Shown: piece by piece, positions 25,609 through 34,019 of the stretch
How positions within the stretch are numbered: position 1 is the stretch's first letter
How the letters are laid out: every line of letters starts with the position of its first letter
NCBI RefSeq assembly: GCF_051297175.1
Contig: NZ_JBINNY010000001.1
Location: 4,712,001 to 4,776,000, forward strand
Length of the DNA: 64,000 bases
Reading direction: 5' to 3'
Source of the DNA: Dryocola sp051297175
GTDB lineage: Bacteria > Pseudomonadota > Gammaproteobacteria > Enterobacterales > Enterobacteriaceae
The notes under the pieces: generated by a model
What the model saw: the letters and a program-made list of their open reading frames with translations, nothing else
Database searches by the model: none
What the model was told of the DNA's origin: nothing
Translations under genes and position numbers: made by a program

Positions 25609-25640
25609 AAAAACCGCAAAGCTTCAGCTCTGCGGTTTTT
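25609..25640. terminator. Bidirectional terminator between the 168-residue gene and livF
   Basis: Perfect stem AAAAACCGCA (25609-25618) and TGCGGTTTTT (25631-25640) with a 12-nt loop, flanked by A and T runs. Confidence 0.9.
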
Positions 25641-25678
25641 TATTGATTGCTTACATCTTTTTAAAACTATAAGCAGGT

Positions 25679-26392
25679 TTATGCGCCGAGATAAGCCGCA
25701 CGCACCGCTTCGTTAGCCAGCAGCGCGTCGCCGGTGTCTTCCAGCACCACGTGGCCGTTTTCAAGCACGTAGCCGCGGTCGGCGAGCTTCAGCGCCTGGT
25801 TGGCGTTCTGCTCGACGAGGAAGATGGTCATGCCTTCTTTGCGCAGCTGTTCGATGGTGTCGAAAATCTGCTGGATGATGATCGGCGCGAGGCCGAGCGA
25901 CGGCTCGTCGAGCAGCAGCAGGCGCGGCTGGCTCATCAGCGCGCGGCCAATCGCCAGCATCTGCTGTTCGCCGCCGGACATGGTGCCCGCACGCTGGATG
26001 CGGCGTTCATACAGGCGCGGGAACAGTTCGTAGACGCGCTTGATGCGCTCCTGGAACTGGTCGCGCTCGGCGAAGAAGCCGCCCATCGCCAGGTTTTCTT
26101 CCACCGTCATGCGTGAAAACACGCGGCGGCCTTCGGGCACAATCGCTACCGCTTCACGCATGATGCGCGCGGTATGCCAGTCGGTAATATCTTTGCCATC
26201 AAAGGTAATTTTGCCGCTGGTGGCGCGCGGGTCGCCGCACAGCGTACCGAGCAGCGTGGTTTTACCCGCGCCGTTCGCGCCGATAAGCGTCACTATCTCA
26301 CCCTGTTTGATGTGCAGGCTGACCTCGTGGAGCGCCTGGATCTTGCCGTAGTGGGCGCTTACCTGGTCAAAAGACAACATTATATTTTCCAT
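25679..26392 (-). CDS. livF: Branched-chain amino acid ABC transporter ATPase LivF
   Basis: A 237-residue ATPase. Walker A GANGAGKTTLLG (about residue 38), signature MSGGEQQML and Walker B LLLLDEPSLGLAP are intact. Together with LivG it powers uptake of Leu, Ile and Val. Last gene of livKHMGF, 8 bp after livG. A diverged copy of its 3' end lies at 24727-24834. Confidence 0.97.
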   Translation of the reverse strand: MENIMLSFDQVSAHYGKIQALHEVSLHIKQGEIVTLIGANGAGKTTLLGTLCGDPRATSGKITFDGKDITDWHTARIMREAVAIVPEGRRVFSRMTVEENLAMGGFFAERDQFQERIKRVYELFPRLYERRIQRAGTMSGGEQQMLAIGRALMSQPRLLLLDEPSLGLAPIIIQQIFDTIEQLRKEGMTIFLVEQNANQALKLADRGYVLENGHVVLEDTGDALLANEAVRAAYLGA

Positions 26393-26400
26393 TTATGCCT

Positions 26401-27168
26401 CTATGCCTCACCCAAATAGGCGCGGATAACGTCAGGGTTGTTGCGGATTTGCTCCGGCGTGCCGTTGGCTAACGGCGTTCCCTGGTTTACCACGTAAATA
26501 CGATCGGAAATGCCCATCACCAGCTTCATGTCGTGCTCAATCAGCAGCACGGTCGTGTTGTGGTGGTTACGAAGCTCCATAATCAGCTCATCGAGTTCGT
26601 GGGTCTCTTTCGGGTTAAGGCCAGCTGCAGGCTCATCGAGCATCAGGATTTCCGGCTGCGTCACCATGCAGCGGGCGATCTCCAGACGACGCTGATCGCC
26701 ATACGCCAGGTTGCTCGCCTGGCGGTTTGCCTGCTCCAGCAGTCCGATACGGGCAAGCCAGGTGGCGGCGCGGTCAAGCGCTTCGCTTTGCGCACGGCGG
26801 AAGCCAGGCGTTTTCAGCAGGCCGGAAAACACGCCGGTTTTCAGCTGCATATGCTGCGCCACCAGCAGGTTTTCGATCACCGTCATTTCACGGAACAAAC
26901 GCACGTGCTGGAAGGTACGCACCACGCCCATGCGGGCGATTTGCTGGCCCGGCAGGCCTTCAAGATGCTGGTCGCGCAGCATGATGGTGCCGCCGGTTGG
27001 CTTGTAGAAGCCGGTCAGGCAGTTGAACACCGTGGTTTTACCGGCGCCGTTCGGGCCGATTAACGAGACGATTTCCTGTGGATGCAGCTCGAGCGCAACG
27101 TTGTTAACGGCGAGCAGGCCGCCGAAACGCATCATCAGGCCGTTTACAGATAACAGTGGCTGACTCAT
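26401..27168 (-). CDS. livG: Branched-chain amino acid ABC transporter ATPase LivG
   Basis: A 255-residue ATPase with Walker A GPNGAGKTTVFN, signature LAYGDQRRLEIA and Walker B ILMLDEPAAGLNP, plus the C-terminal extension typical of LivG (ANGTPEQIRNNPDVIRAYLG). Its start overlaps the livM stop by 4 bp. Confidence 0.97.
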   Translation of the reverse strand: MSQPLLSVNGLMMRFGGLLAVNNVALELHPQEIVSLIGPNGAGKTTVFNCLTGFYKPTGGTIMLRDQHLEGLPGQQIARMGVVRTFQHVRLFREMTVIENLLVAQHMQLKTGVFSGLLKTPGFRRAQSEALDRAATWLARIGLLEQANRQASNLAYGDQRRLEIARCMVTQPEILMLDEPAAGLNPKETHELDELIMELRNHHNTTVLLIEHDMKLVMGISDRIYVVNQGTPLANGTPEQIRNNPDVIRAYLGEA

Positions 27169-28451
27169 GCCTGCTCTCCTTTCACTTGTTCAACCTGCTC
27201 TTTCTTCAGCTTAAGCTGCGGGCGGGTCATCGGCAGCAGGCCCTGCGGACGCCAGATCATCATCAGCACCATCAGACCGCCCAGCACCAGCATGCTGTAT
27301 TCGTTCAGGTCACGCATCAGCTCGCGGGAAACCACCAGCAGGATGGCGGCGAGGATAACGGCGAACTGCGAGCCCATACCCCCCAGCACGACAATCGCCA
27401 GCACGAACGCCGATTCGGCGAAGGTGAAGGATTCCGGGCTGACGAAGCCCTGGCGCGCGGCAAACAGCGTGCCGGCAAAGCCCGCGAACGCGGCGCTGAT
27501 GGTGAACGCCGTCAGCTTGATGCGCGTCGGATTCAGGCCCAGCGAGCGGCAGGCGATTTCATCTTCGCGCAGCGCTTCCCACGCCCGGCCCAGCGGCATG
27601 CGCAGCAGGCGGTTAATCACGAACAGCGACAGCACGACCAGCAGCAGCGCCACCAGGTAAAGGAAGATAATCCTGTCGCCGGGGTTGTAGGCGACGTTGA
27701 AGAAGTTGCTAAAGGTGTCCCAGCCCCCTTCACGCGCGGTGCGGCTGAACTCCAGGCCAAACAGCGTCGGTTTTGGGATCTGGCTGATGCCGTTCGGGCC
27801 GCCGGTGATTTCGGTGTTGTTCAGCAGCAGAATACGAACGATTTCCCCGAAGCCGAGCGTCACAATCGCCAGGTAGTCCCCGCGCAGGCGCAGCACCGGG
27901 AAGCCCAGCAGGAAACCCGCGGCGGCGGATACCAGGCCCGCCAGCGGCAGACACGTCCAGAAGCCCAGTCCGTAATAGTGATTAAGCAGCGCGAAGGTGT
28001 ACGCGCCGATGGCGTAGAAGCCACCGTAGCCCAGCACCAGCAGGCCGGACAGCCCGACGACCACGTTCAGGCCGAGGCCTAAAATAATGTAGATCATGGT
28101 CAGCGTGGCGATATCCACCGTGCCACGTGACACCATAAACGGCCAGGCGACGGCGAGGATCAGCAGCGCGAACAGGAAGATTTTTTGCTTTGGCGTGGAG
28201 CCGTCAAGCGCGGGCAGCACGAACTTCGGCCCGGTGACTCTCTTCATGCCCTTCTGGAACAGGGGGCGCAGAAGCTGGAACACAAACACCACGGCGGTGC
28301 CGATCCAGACCCATTCCCAGCGCACGGTTTCGGCGCTGTTGACCACCAGTTTGGTGCCGTCCAGGCTCAGCTGAACGCCCATAAAGACGCCCGCCAGCAC
28401 GAAGAACATAACGGCGGAAAGCGCGGAAAAGACGATGTGCATCGGTTTCAT
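27165..28451 (-). CDS. livM: Branched-chain amino acid permease LivM
   Basis: A 428-residue inner membrane permease with an N-terminal extension of two or three hydrophobic segments before the core, as in E. coli LivM (425 residues). The coupling region reads GRAWEALREDEIACRSLGLN near residue 300. It partners LivH. The charged C-terminus (QLKLKKEQVEQVKGEQA) is cytosolic. It overlaps livH and livG by 4 bp each. Confidence 0.97.
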   Translation of the reverse strand: MKPMHIVFSALSAVMFFVLAGVFMGVQLSLDGTKLVVNSAETVRWEWVWIGTAVVFVFQLLRPLFQKGMKRVTGPKFVLPALDGSTPKQKIFLFALLILAVAWPFMVSRGTVDIATLTMIYIILGLGLNVVVGLSGLLVLGYGGFYAIGAYTFALLNHYYGLGFWTCLPLAGLVSAAAGFLLGFPVLRLRGDYLAIVTLGFGEIVRILLLNNTEITGGPNGISQIPKPTLFGLEFSRTAREGGWDTFSNFFNVAYNPGDRIIFLYLVALLLVVLSLFVINRLLRMPLGRAWEALREDEIACRSLGLNPTRIKLTAFTISAAFAGFAGTLFAARQGFVSPESFTFAESAFVLAIVVLGGMGSQFAVILAAILLVVSRELMRDLNEYSMLVLGGLMVLMMIWRPQGLLPMTRPQLKLKKEQVEQVKGEQA

Positions 28452-29374
28452 ACTTTTTCGACCTCCGGACGGCCCAGGATACCGGTAGGCATCACCAGCA
28501 GCACCACGATCAGCAGGGCGAAGGAGACAACATCTTTATATTCGGTGCTCAGATAGGCCGAGGTCAGCGCTTCCGCCACGCCCAGAATCAGGCCGCCGAT
28601 CATCGCCCCTGGAATGCTGCCGATGCCGCCGAGAACCGCTGCGGTAAAGGCCTTCATGCCCGCCATAAAGCCGATGTACGGGTTGATTACGCCGTAGAAT
28701 TGGCCGAGCAGTACGCCCGCAACCGCCGCCATCGCCGCGCCGATCACGAACGTCAGCGAGATCACGCGGTCGGTGTTAATACCGAGCAGGCTCGCCATTT
28801 TCAGGTCTTCGGCACAGGCGCGGCACGCGCGGCCCATGCGGGAATAGCGGATGAAGAGCGTCAGCGCCAGCATCGCGAGGAACGTCACGACCCAGATAAC
28901 GAGCTGCATGGTGGTGATGGTGGCGGTGAAGTTTTCGCTCGTGCCCAGCACCCACTGGCCGTTGAACAGGCTTGGCAGCGCGATGTCGCGCGAGCCTTCG
29001 GTGAGGCTGACGTAGTTTTGCAGGAAGATGGACATCCCGATGGCGGAGATCAGCGCAATCAGGCGCTTGGAGTTACGCACCGGCTTGTAGGCCACGCGTT
29101 CGATGCTCCAGCCGTAGGCGCTGGCGATAATAATCGCACCGATGAAACCCGCCCCGACCAGCATCCAGCCCGCATCAATGCCCATCATCATCAGTGCTGC
29201 GATGATCATAAACGAGACGTAGCTGCCAATCATATACACCTCGCCGTGGGCGAAGTTGATCATGCCGATAATGCCGTAGACCATGGTATAGCCGATGGCG
29301 ATCAGCGCATAGGTGCTGCCCAGCGTGACGCCGTTAAACATCTGCTGAAGGAAATAGAGAAACTGCTCGGACAT
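28448..29374 (-). CDS. livH: Branched-chain amino acid permease LivH
   Basis: A 308-residue permease with about eight hydrophobic segments. The coupling motif RMGRACRACAEDLKMASLLG lies near residue 190. Length equals E. coli LivH. An ERIC element lies between it and livK; it would be transcribed within the operon mRNA and may lower livHMGF expression relative to livK (inference). Confidence 0.97.
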   Translation of the reverse strand: MSEQFLYFLQQMFNGVTLGSTYALIAIGYTMVYGIIGMINFAHGEVYMIGSYVSFMIIAALMMMGIDAGWMLVGAGFIGAIIIASAYGWSIERVAYKPVRNSKRLIALISAIGMSIFLQNYVSLTEGSRDIALPSLFNGQWVLGTSENFTATITTMQLVIWVVTFLAMLALTLFIRYSRMGRACRACAEDLKMASLLGINTDRVISLTFVIGAAMAAVAGVLLGQFYGVINPYIGFMAGMKAFTAAVLGGIGSIPGAMIGGLILGVAEALTSAYLSTEYKDVVSFALLIVVLLVMPTGILGRPEVEKV

Positions 29375-29442
29375 AACTTAACCTTTCAAATGCCTTCCGG
29401 GTTTTGCGCCCGGAAGGTGGGATGACCCATGGTGACTGGTCA

Positions 29443-29567
29443 ATACCCAATGGATTTCAAGTTGCAGGAAGGCGGCTTGTGAACGAATCCCGATGAGCTT
29501 AGTAAACTAAGTGATTCGGGTAAGTGAACGCAGCCAACGCGTCTGCAACCTGAAAGACGACGGGTGT
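29443..29567. repeat. ERIC element inside the livK-livH gap
   Basis: 125 bp with the ERIC core (GATGAGCTTAGTAAACTAAGTG, here split by description, and GCAGCCAACGCG) and ends ATACCC/GGGTGT. It begins at the base after the livK TAA. The same length as the yhhW element. Confidence 0.88.
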
Positions 29568-30677
29568 TTATTTCGCCACGGAGGACGAACCGTCGGCATG
29601 CCATTGGAAGACACCAAATTCGAATCCCTTCAGATCGCCTTTCTCATCCCAGTTCAGCGGCCCAATCACGGTTTTAGCCCCGTTTGCTTTCAGATCTTTT
29701 ACTAAATCAGCAGGTTCTGCGCTGCCGGTGCGCTCAAGCGCGGTCGCCAGAGACTGGACCGCCGCGTAGGTGATCCAAACGTACGGGCCGCTTGGGTCTT
29801 TTTTCTCGGCCTTCAGCGCGTCTACGATAGCTTTGTTTGCCGGGTCCTGGTCATAGCGTTTTGGCATAGTCACCAGCATGCCTTCACCGGCCGGGCCAGC
29901 GATATTAGACAGCGACGCGTTGCCCACGCCTTCCGGCCCCATGAACTGGGTTTTCAGGCCAACGGCGCGGGCCTGGCGCAGAATCTGGCCCATTTCCGGG
30001 TAGTAGCCGCCGTAGTAAACGAAGTCGATATTTTCTTTTTGCAGACGGGCAACCAGGGTGGAGAAGTCTTTGTCGCCTGCGGTGATGCCGTCAAAGAAGA
30101 CGATATTCGCACCGGCTTTCTTCAGGCCGTCCTGAACGGAACGCGCCAGACCTTCGCCGTACTGCTGTTTGTCATGAATGATGGCGATGCGCGCGGGCTT
30201 CACGTGCTCAAGAATATATTTAGATGCGGTTGGCCCCTGGGAGGAGTCCAGGCCTGCGGTACGCATGATCATCTGGTAGCCACGGCTGGTCAGCTCTGGG
30301 TTGGTCGCGCCAGGGGTGATCATCAGGATGCCTTCGTCTTCGTAGATATCAGACGCGGGCTGGGTCGAGGATGAGCAAAGGTGGCCGATAACGTACTTCA
30401 CGCCGTCGTTAACGATTTTGTTGGCAACGGCAACGGCCTGTTTTGGATCGCAGGCGTCGTCATATTCAACCGCGACGAGTTTGTCCCCTTTGATGCCGCC
30501 TTTCGCGTTGATGTCTTTGATCGCCTGGCGTGCACCGTTGAACTCCATGTCACCCCATTGCGCGACCGGGCCGGACATCGCCCCGACAACAGCAACTTTA
30601 ATATCTGCAGCGGCTGCCGCGTGAGACACCGCCAAAGCAACGATCCCGGCGAGTAATGTCTTCGCGTTCATTTTCAT
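29568..30677 (-). CDS. livK: Leucine-specific periplasmic binding protein
   Basis: A 369-residue binding protein with signal peptide (KTLLAGIVALAVSHAAAA) and mature start ADIKVAVVGAMSGPVAQWGD. Identical in length to E. coli LivK and differing from LivJ at the WGDMEFNGARQAIKD stretch, which marks the leucine-specific member. Conserved CDPKQAVAVANK and HLCSSSTQPASD carry the disulphide. First gene of livKHMGF. Lrp and leucine regulate the E. coli gene. Confidence 0.95.
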   Translation of the reverse strand: MKMNAKTLLAGIVALAVSHAAAAADIKVAVVGAMSGPVAQWGDMEFNGARQAIKDINAKGGIKGDKLVAVEYDDACDPKQAVAVANKIVNDGVKYVIGHLCSSSTQPASDIYEDEGILMITPGATNPELTSRGYQMIMRTAGLDSSQGPTASKYILEHVKPARIAIIHDKQQYGEGLARSVQDGLKKAGANIVFFDGITAGDKDFSTLVARLQKENIDFVYYGGYYPEMGQILRQARAVGLKTQFMGPEGVGNASLSNIAGPAGEGMLVTMPKRYDQDPANKAIVDALKAEKKDPSGPYVWITYAAVQSLATALERTGSAEPADLVKDLKANGAKTVIGPLNWDEKGDLKGFEFGVFQWHADGSSSVAK

Positions 30678-31098
30678 CCGTTCAATCCCCGTTTGTTTCG
30701 TGATTTTGTGGTTTTTTGCTGGCTAAAAAGCACGCTGTACTTTTTGTAATCAAAAACGATTTTTACCAGTGCCTTTAATGGCTTAGCGCTAAAATTTACA
30801 ATTTTTTCGACTAAAAGCTCTATTTTTCAGTCGATTAAGCAGAGATATTATTCTGTATTTGAGCAGAGTGAAACAAAAAAAAGCACCATTTTCAGCATAA
30901 AATAGCGGTACAAAGAGCGGAATAATTCACTGGCTTTCAGGGTTTTATACTGAACACTTTTCAATCTGACGCGTTTCGAACTGCCTGAGGTTTGTCACAT
31001 AATGTATTCGGCTGCCGAGAGGCGAAAAAAAGATAAAGCGTCTGAGGCAAATAAATTGGTTACACTCGGGGTTTTCCCGCTTTTTGGTTAGCTCCCTT
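30678..31098. promoter_or_regulatory. Divergent AT-rich region between livK and panM
   Basis: About 420 bp without a gene, strongly AT-rich (TTTTTTCG, AAATTTACAATTTTT). It should contain the livK promoter and long leader, plus the panM promoter. In E. coli this leader is targeted by Lrp and the sRNA GcvB, but I cannot place those sites exactly here. Confidence 0.5.
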
Positions 31099-31482
31099 AT
31101 GAAACTCACCATCATTCGTCTGTTTGAGTGTAGTGCGCAGGATGAGATCGATCTCGCTAAGATCTGGCCGGAATATTCCAGCGCTTCGCTTACGCTCAGC
31201 GATACCCATCGCATTTATGCTGCAAAATTTAATGACCGCCTGCTGGGCGCGGTTCGCGTTACGCTGACCGGGACGCAGGGCGCGCTGGATTCGCTGCGGG
31301 TGCGCGAAGTCACGCGTCGGCGCGGCGTGGGGCAATATCTGCTCGAAGAAGTGTTACGCGATAATCCGCAGGTAAATCAGTGGTGGATGGCGGATGCGGG
31401 CGTTGAAGACCGCAACGTGATGGCGGCGTTTATGCAGACGTTAGGATTTAGGGCGCAGACGGGCGGTTGGGAAAAGGTGTAG
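31099..31482 (+). CDS. panM: PanD maturation/regulatory factor PanM (PanZ)
   Basis: A 127-residue GNAT-fold protein, equal in length to E. coli PanM, which binds the aspartate decarboxylase zymogen PanD, promotes its self-cleavage and senses CoA. The motif RVREVTRRRGVGQYLLEEVL near residue 65 is the CoA-binding loop. ATG 31099 (MKLTIIRLFE) is chosen over TTG 31084 by comparison with E. coli. The Shine-Dalgarno is weak. Confidence 0.93.
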   Translation: MKLTIIRLFECSAQDEIDLAKIWPEYSSASLTLSDTHRIYAAKFNDRLLGAVRVTLTGTQGALDSLRVREVTRRRGVGQYLLEEVLRDNPQVNQWWMADAGVEDRNVMAAFMQTLGFRAQTGGWEKV

Positions 31483-31490
31483 ACGTGAAC

Positions 31491-31566
31491 GTCGGATGGC
31501 GCTGCGCTTATCCGACCTACGATCGCGTGAACAAAAGTAGGTCGGGTAAGCGCAGCGCCACCCGAC
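31491..31566. repeat. REP pair between panM and livJ
   Basis: GTCGGATGGCGCTGCGCTTATCCGAC then GTCGGGTAAGCGCAGCGCCACCCGAC, two near-perfect hairpins between converging genes. They probably act as transcript ends. Confidence 0.82.
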
Positions 31567-31571
31567 AGGTT

Positions 31572-32675
31572 TTACTTAGCGTCGGTCGCCGTACCGTTCG
31601 CATGCCAGGTGAACACGCCGAACTCAAAGCCCTTCAGATCGCCCTTCTCATCCCAGGACAGCGGCCCCATCACGGTCTCAACCTTCGCGCCTTTCAGGTA
31701 TTTTGCGATTTCAGCCGGATCTTCCGACTGGTTCAGGCCTGCCGCCAGCGATTGCAGCGCGGCGTAGGTTGTCCAGACGAACGCGCCGCTTGGATCCTGT
31801 TTCTTCGCTTTAATCGCGTCTACAACCGGTTTGTTCGCCGGAACCTGATCGTAGTTCTTAGGCTTGGTGACTAACATGCCTTCGGCAGAATCACCGGCGA
31901 TGTTAGACAGCGACACGTTCGCCACGCCTTCCGGGCCCATGAACTGGGTTTTCAGACCGGCGGCACGGGACTGGCGCAGGATCTGGCCCATTTCCGGGTG
32001 ATAGCCGCCGTAATAAACGAAATCGATATTTTCTTTCTTCAGACGCGCCACAAGGGTGGAGAAGTCTTTCTCGCCCGCGGTGATACCGTCAAAGAACACC
32101 ACGTTTGCGCCGCCTTTTTTCAGGTTATCCTGCACGGAGCGCGCAAGGCCTTCACCGTACTGCTGCTTATCGTGAATCACGGCGATGTTCTTCGGCTTCA
32201 CGTGCTCAAGAATGTATTTCGCCGCCGTCGGGCCCTGGTCAGAATCCAGGCCGGTGGTGCGCAGAATCAGCTTATAGCCGCGCGACGTCAGCTCCGGAGC
32301 GGTTGCCGCCGGGGTGATCATCAGTACGCCTTCGTCTTCATAGATATCGGACGCGGGCTGCGTGGAGGAAGAACACAGGTGACCGATGACGTATTTGATA
32401 CCGTCGTTAATCACTTTGTTGGCTACCGCTACCGCCTGTTTTGGGTCGCAGGCATCGTCATATTTGGTGATAACCAGCTTGTCGCCTTTAATGCCGCCTT
32501 TGGCGTTGATATCAGCAACCGCCTGCTCTGCGCCGGTAAATTCCTGGTCGCCGTACTGCGCAACCGGGCCAGACATGGCGCCGACTACCGCAACTTTAAT
32601 GTCCTTTGCAAATGCCGCATTGCTCATCGCCAGCGCAATACAGCCAGCCAGTAACGCTTTGCCCTTCATTTTCAT
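31572..32675 (-). CDS. livJ: Leu/Ile/Val periplasmic binding protein
   Basis: A 367-residue binding protein with signal peptide (KALLAGCIALAMSNAAFA) and the LivJ-type mature start KDIKVAVVGAMSGPVAQYGD. The YGDQEFTGAEQAVADIN stretch distinguishes it from LivK. Length matches E. coli LivJ from the ATG at 32675; an upstream start at 32690 would add five residues. It uses the LivHMGF channel and is transcribed alone. Confidence 0.96.
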   Translation of the reverse strand: MKMKGKALLAGCIALAMSNAAFAKDIKVAVVGAMSGPVAQYGDQEFTGAEQAVADINAKGGIKGDKLVITKYDDACDPKQAVAVANKVINDGIKYVIGHLCSSSTQPASDIYEDEGVLMITPAATAPELTSRGYKLILRTTGLDSDQGPTAAKYILEHVKPKNIAVIHDKQQYGEGLARSVQDNLKKGGANVVFFDGITAGEKDFSTLVARLKKENIDFVYYGGYHPEMGQILRQSRAAGLKTQFMGPEGVANVSLSNIAGDSAEGMLVTKPKNYDQVPANKPVVDAIKAKKQDPSGAFVWTTYAALQSLAAGLNQSEDPAEIAKYLKGAKVETVMGPLSWDEKGDLKGFEFGVFTWHANGTATDAK

Positions 32676-32851
32676 CCTGAGGATCCCCATTCTTGTTGTG
32701 ATTGGTGTTTGTTGTGTTGTTTTGGCATGTTTTATTGTTTAGGAAGGGCCGCGTATGCCCTGGCAGCACTCCGTGCTAAAAACATACCCGATTTTGCGGC
32801 TTTTGGAATAACAATTTTGTCACATGGGAAAAGGCTGAATAGCGGGCATAA

Positions 32852-32877
32852 AAAAACCGCCCCGAGAGGCGGTTTTT
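32852..32877. terminator. Terminator of rpoH
   Basis: Stem AAAAACCGCC (32852-32861) and GGCGGTTTTT (32868-32877) with loop CCGAGA, 17 bp after the rpoH stop. It is symmetric enough to work on both strands. Confidence 0.92.
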
Positions 32878-32893
32878 ATCTGACCGGTGAGAC

Positions 32894-33748
32894 TTAGGCT
32901 TCGATAGCCATACGCAATTTTTTCATCGCGTTCTTTTCAAGCTGGCGAACGCGCTCTGCGGATACGCCGTAGCGGTCTGCAAGCTCTTGCAGCGTGCTCT
33001 TGTTGTCTTCGTCGAGCCAGCGCGCGCGGATGATATCCTGGCTGCGCTCGTCGAGGCCAAGCATGGCGTCGCTGAGTTTATCGGCGGCGTGTGATTCCCA
33101 GTTGTCGTCTTCGATGCCGTCGGCAAAGTTAGACGATTTATCCTGCAGGAACAGCACGGGTGCCATTGGCGCGCTTTCAGAGTCGTCGTCATTACCCATA
33201 TCAAAGGTCATGTCCTGCGCCGCCATGCGGGATTCCATCTCTCGCACGTCTTTGCTGGTGACGCCAAGCTCCTGAGCGACCATTTCCACTTCGTCCTGGT
33301 TGAACCAACCCAGACGCTGTTTAGTTTTGCGCAGGTTAAAGAACAGCTTACGCTGTGCTTTGGTGGTTGCCACCTTCACGATACGCCAGTTACGCAGCAC
33401 GTATTCGTGAATTTCAGCCTTGATCCAGTGCACGGCAAAGGAAACCAGGCGGACACCCACTTCCGGGTTGAAGCGGCGCACCGCTTTCATCAGGCCGATA
33501 TTACCTTCCTGAATCAGGTCAGCCTGCGGCAGACCATAGCCCGAATAATTACGAGCGATGTGAACAACAAAGCGCAGGTGAGACAGGATCAGCCTTTTCG
33601 CTGCTTCCAGATCGCCCTGGTAATGCAGCTTTTCAGCCAGCTCCTTCTCTTCCTCTGCCGTCAACATCGGCCAGGAATTTGCGGCCCGGATATAAGATTC
33701 CAGGTTACCGACAGGGGCTAAAGCTAAATTTTGCATTTCTTTGGTCAT
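32894..33748 (-). CDS. rpoH: Heat shock sigma factor sigma-32
   Basis: A 284-residue sigma factor directing RNA polymerase to heat shock promoters. Region 2 (DLIQEGNIGLMKAVRRFNPE), the RpoH box (QRKLFFNLRKTKQ, about 131-143) and the region 4 helix-turn-helix (LQELADRYGVSAERVRQLE) are present. Length equals E. coli RpoH. In E. coli the 5' coding region is an RNA thermometer and DnaK/FtsH control stability. The promoter region carries a sigma-E site. Confidence 0.98.
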   Translation of the reverse strand: MTKEMQNLALAPVGNLESYIRAANSWPMLTAEEEKELAEKLHYQGDLEAAKRLILSHLRFVVHIARNYSGYGLPQADLIQEGNIGLMKAVRRFNPEVGVRLVSFAVHWIKAEIHEYVLRNWRIVKVATTKAQRKLFFNLRKTKQRLGWFNQDEVEMVAQELGVTSKDVREMESRMAAQDMTFDMGNDDDSESAPMAPVLFLQDKSSNFADGIEDDNWESHAADKLSDAMLGLDERSQDIIRARWLDEDNKSTLQELADRYGVSAERVRQLEKNAMKKLRMAIEA

Positions 33749-33855
33749 TCAAACCCTCTCTTAGAGACTAACGTACAGGTTGCCACAACGATTCTTCACA
33801 GGGCACAGGCACCGACTTCACGTCAGGGCGCCAAACCGTACCATCCACACTACTC

Positions 33856-33882
33856 TCAGACAGTGATCTTATCCACAAGTTC
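33856..33882 (-). promoter_or_regulatory. Sigma-E-type promoter (P3) of rpoH
   Basis: On the minus strand, GAACTT (33882-33877), a 16-bp spacer and TCTGA (33860-33856) match the sigma-E consensus and the E. coli rpoH P3 promoter, whose surrounding TTGAACTTGTGGATAA is also conserved. It would keep sigma-32 made at extreme heat. Confidence 0.8.
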
Positions 33883-33969
33883 AATGTATGGCTGTGTATA
33901 GATTACACACAAAATGTGACAGCGCAATGAAGCAGGCAGGAGAAACGGAGCCAAAAGGTGGGACTGTAT

Positions 33970-33999
33970 CCCCTGCTGACGGAAACATCGTAGCAGGGG
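33970..33999. repeat. Inverted repeat after ftsX
   Basis: CCCCTGCT (33970-33977) and AGCAGGGG (33992-33999) with a 14-nt loop, 21 bp past the ftsX stop. No T tract follows, so it may only weaken read-through into rpoH or stabilise ftsX mRNA. Confidence 0.5.
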
Positions 34000-34019
34000 A
34001 CAAGTATATCAAAAATTTT

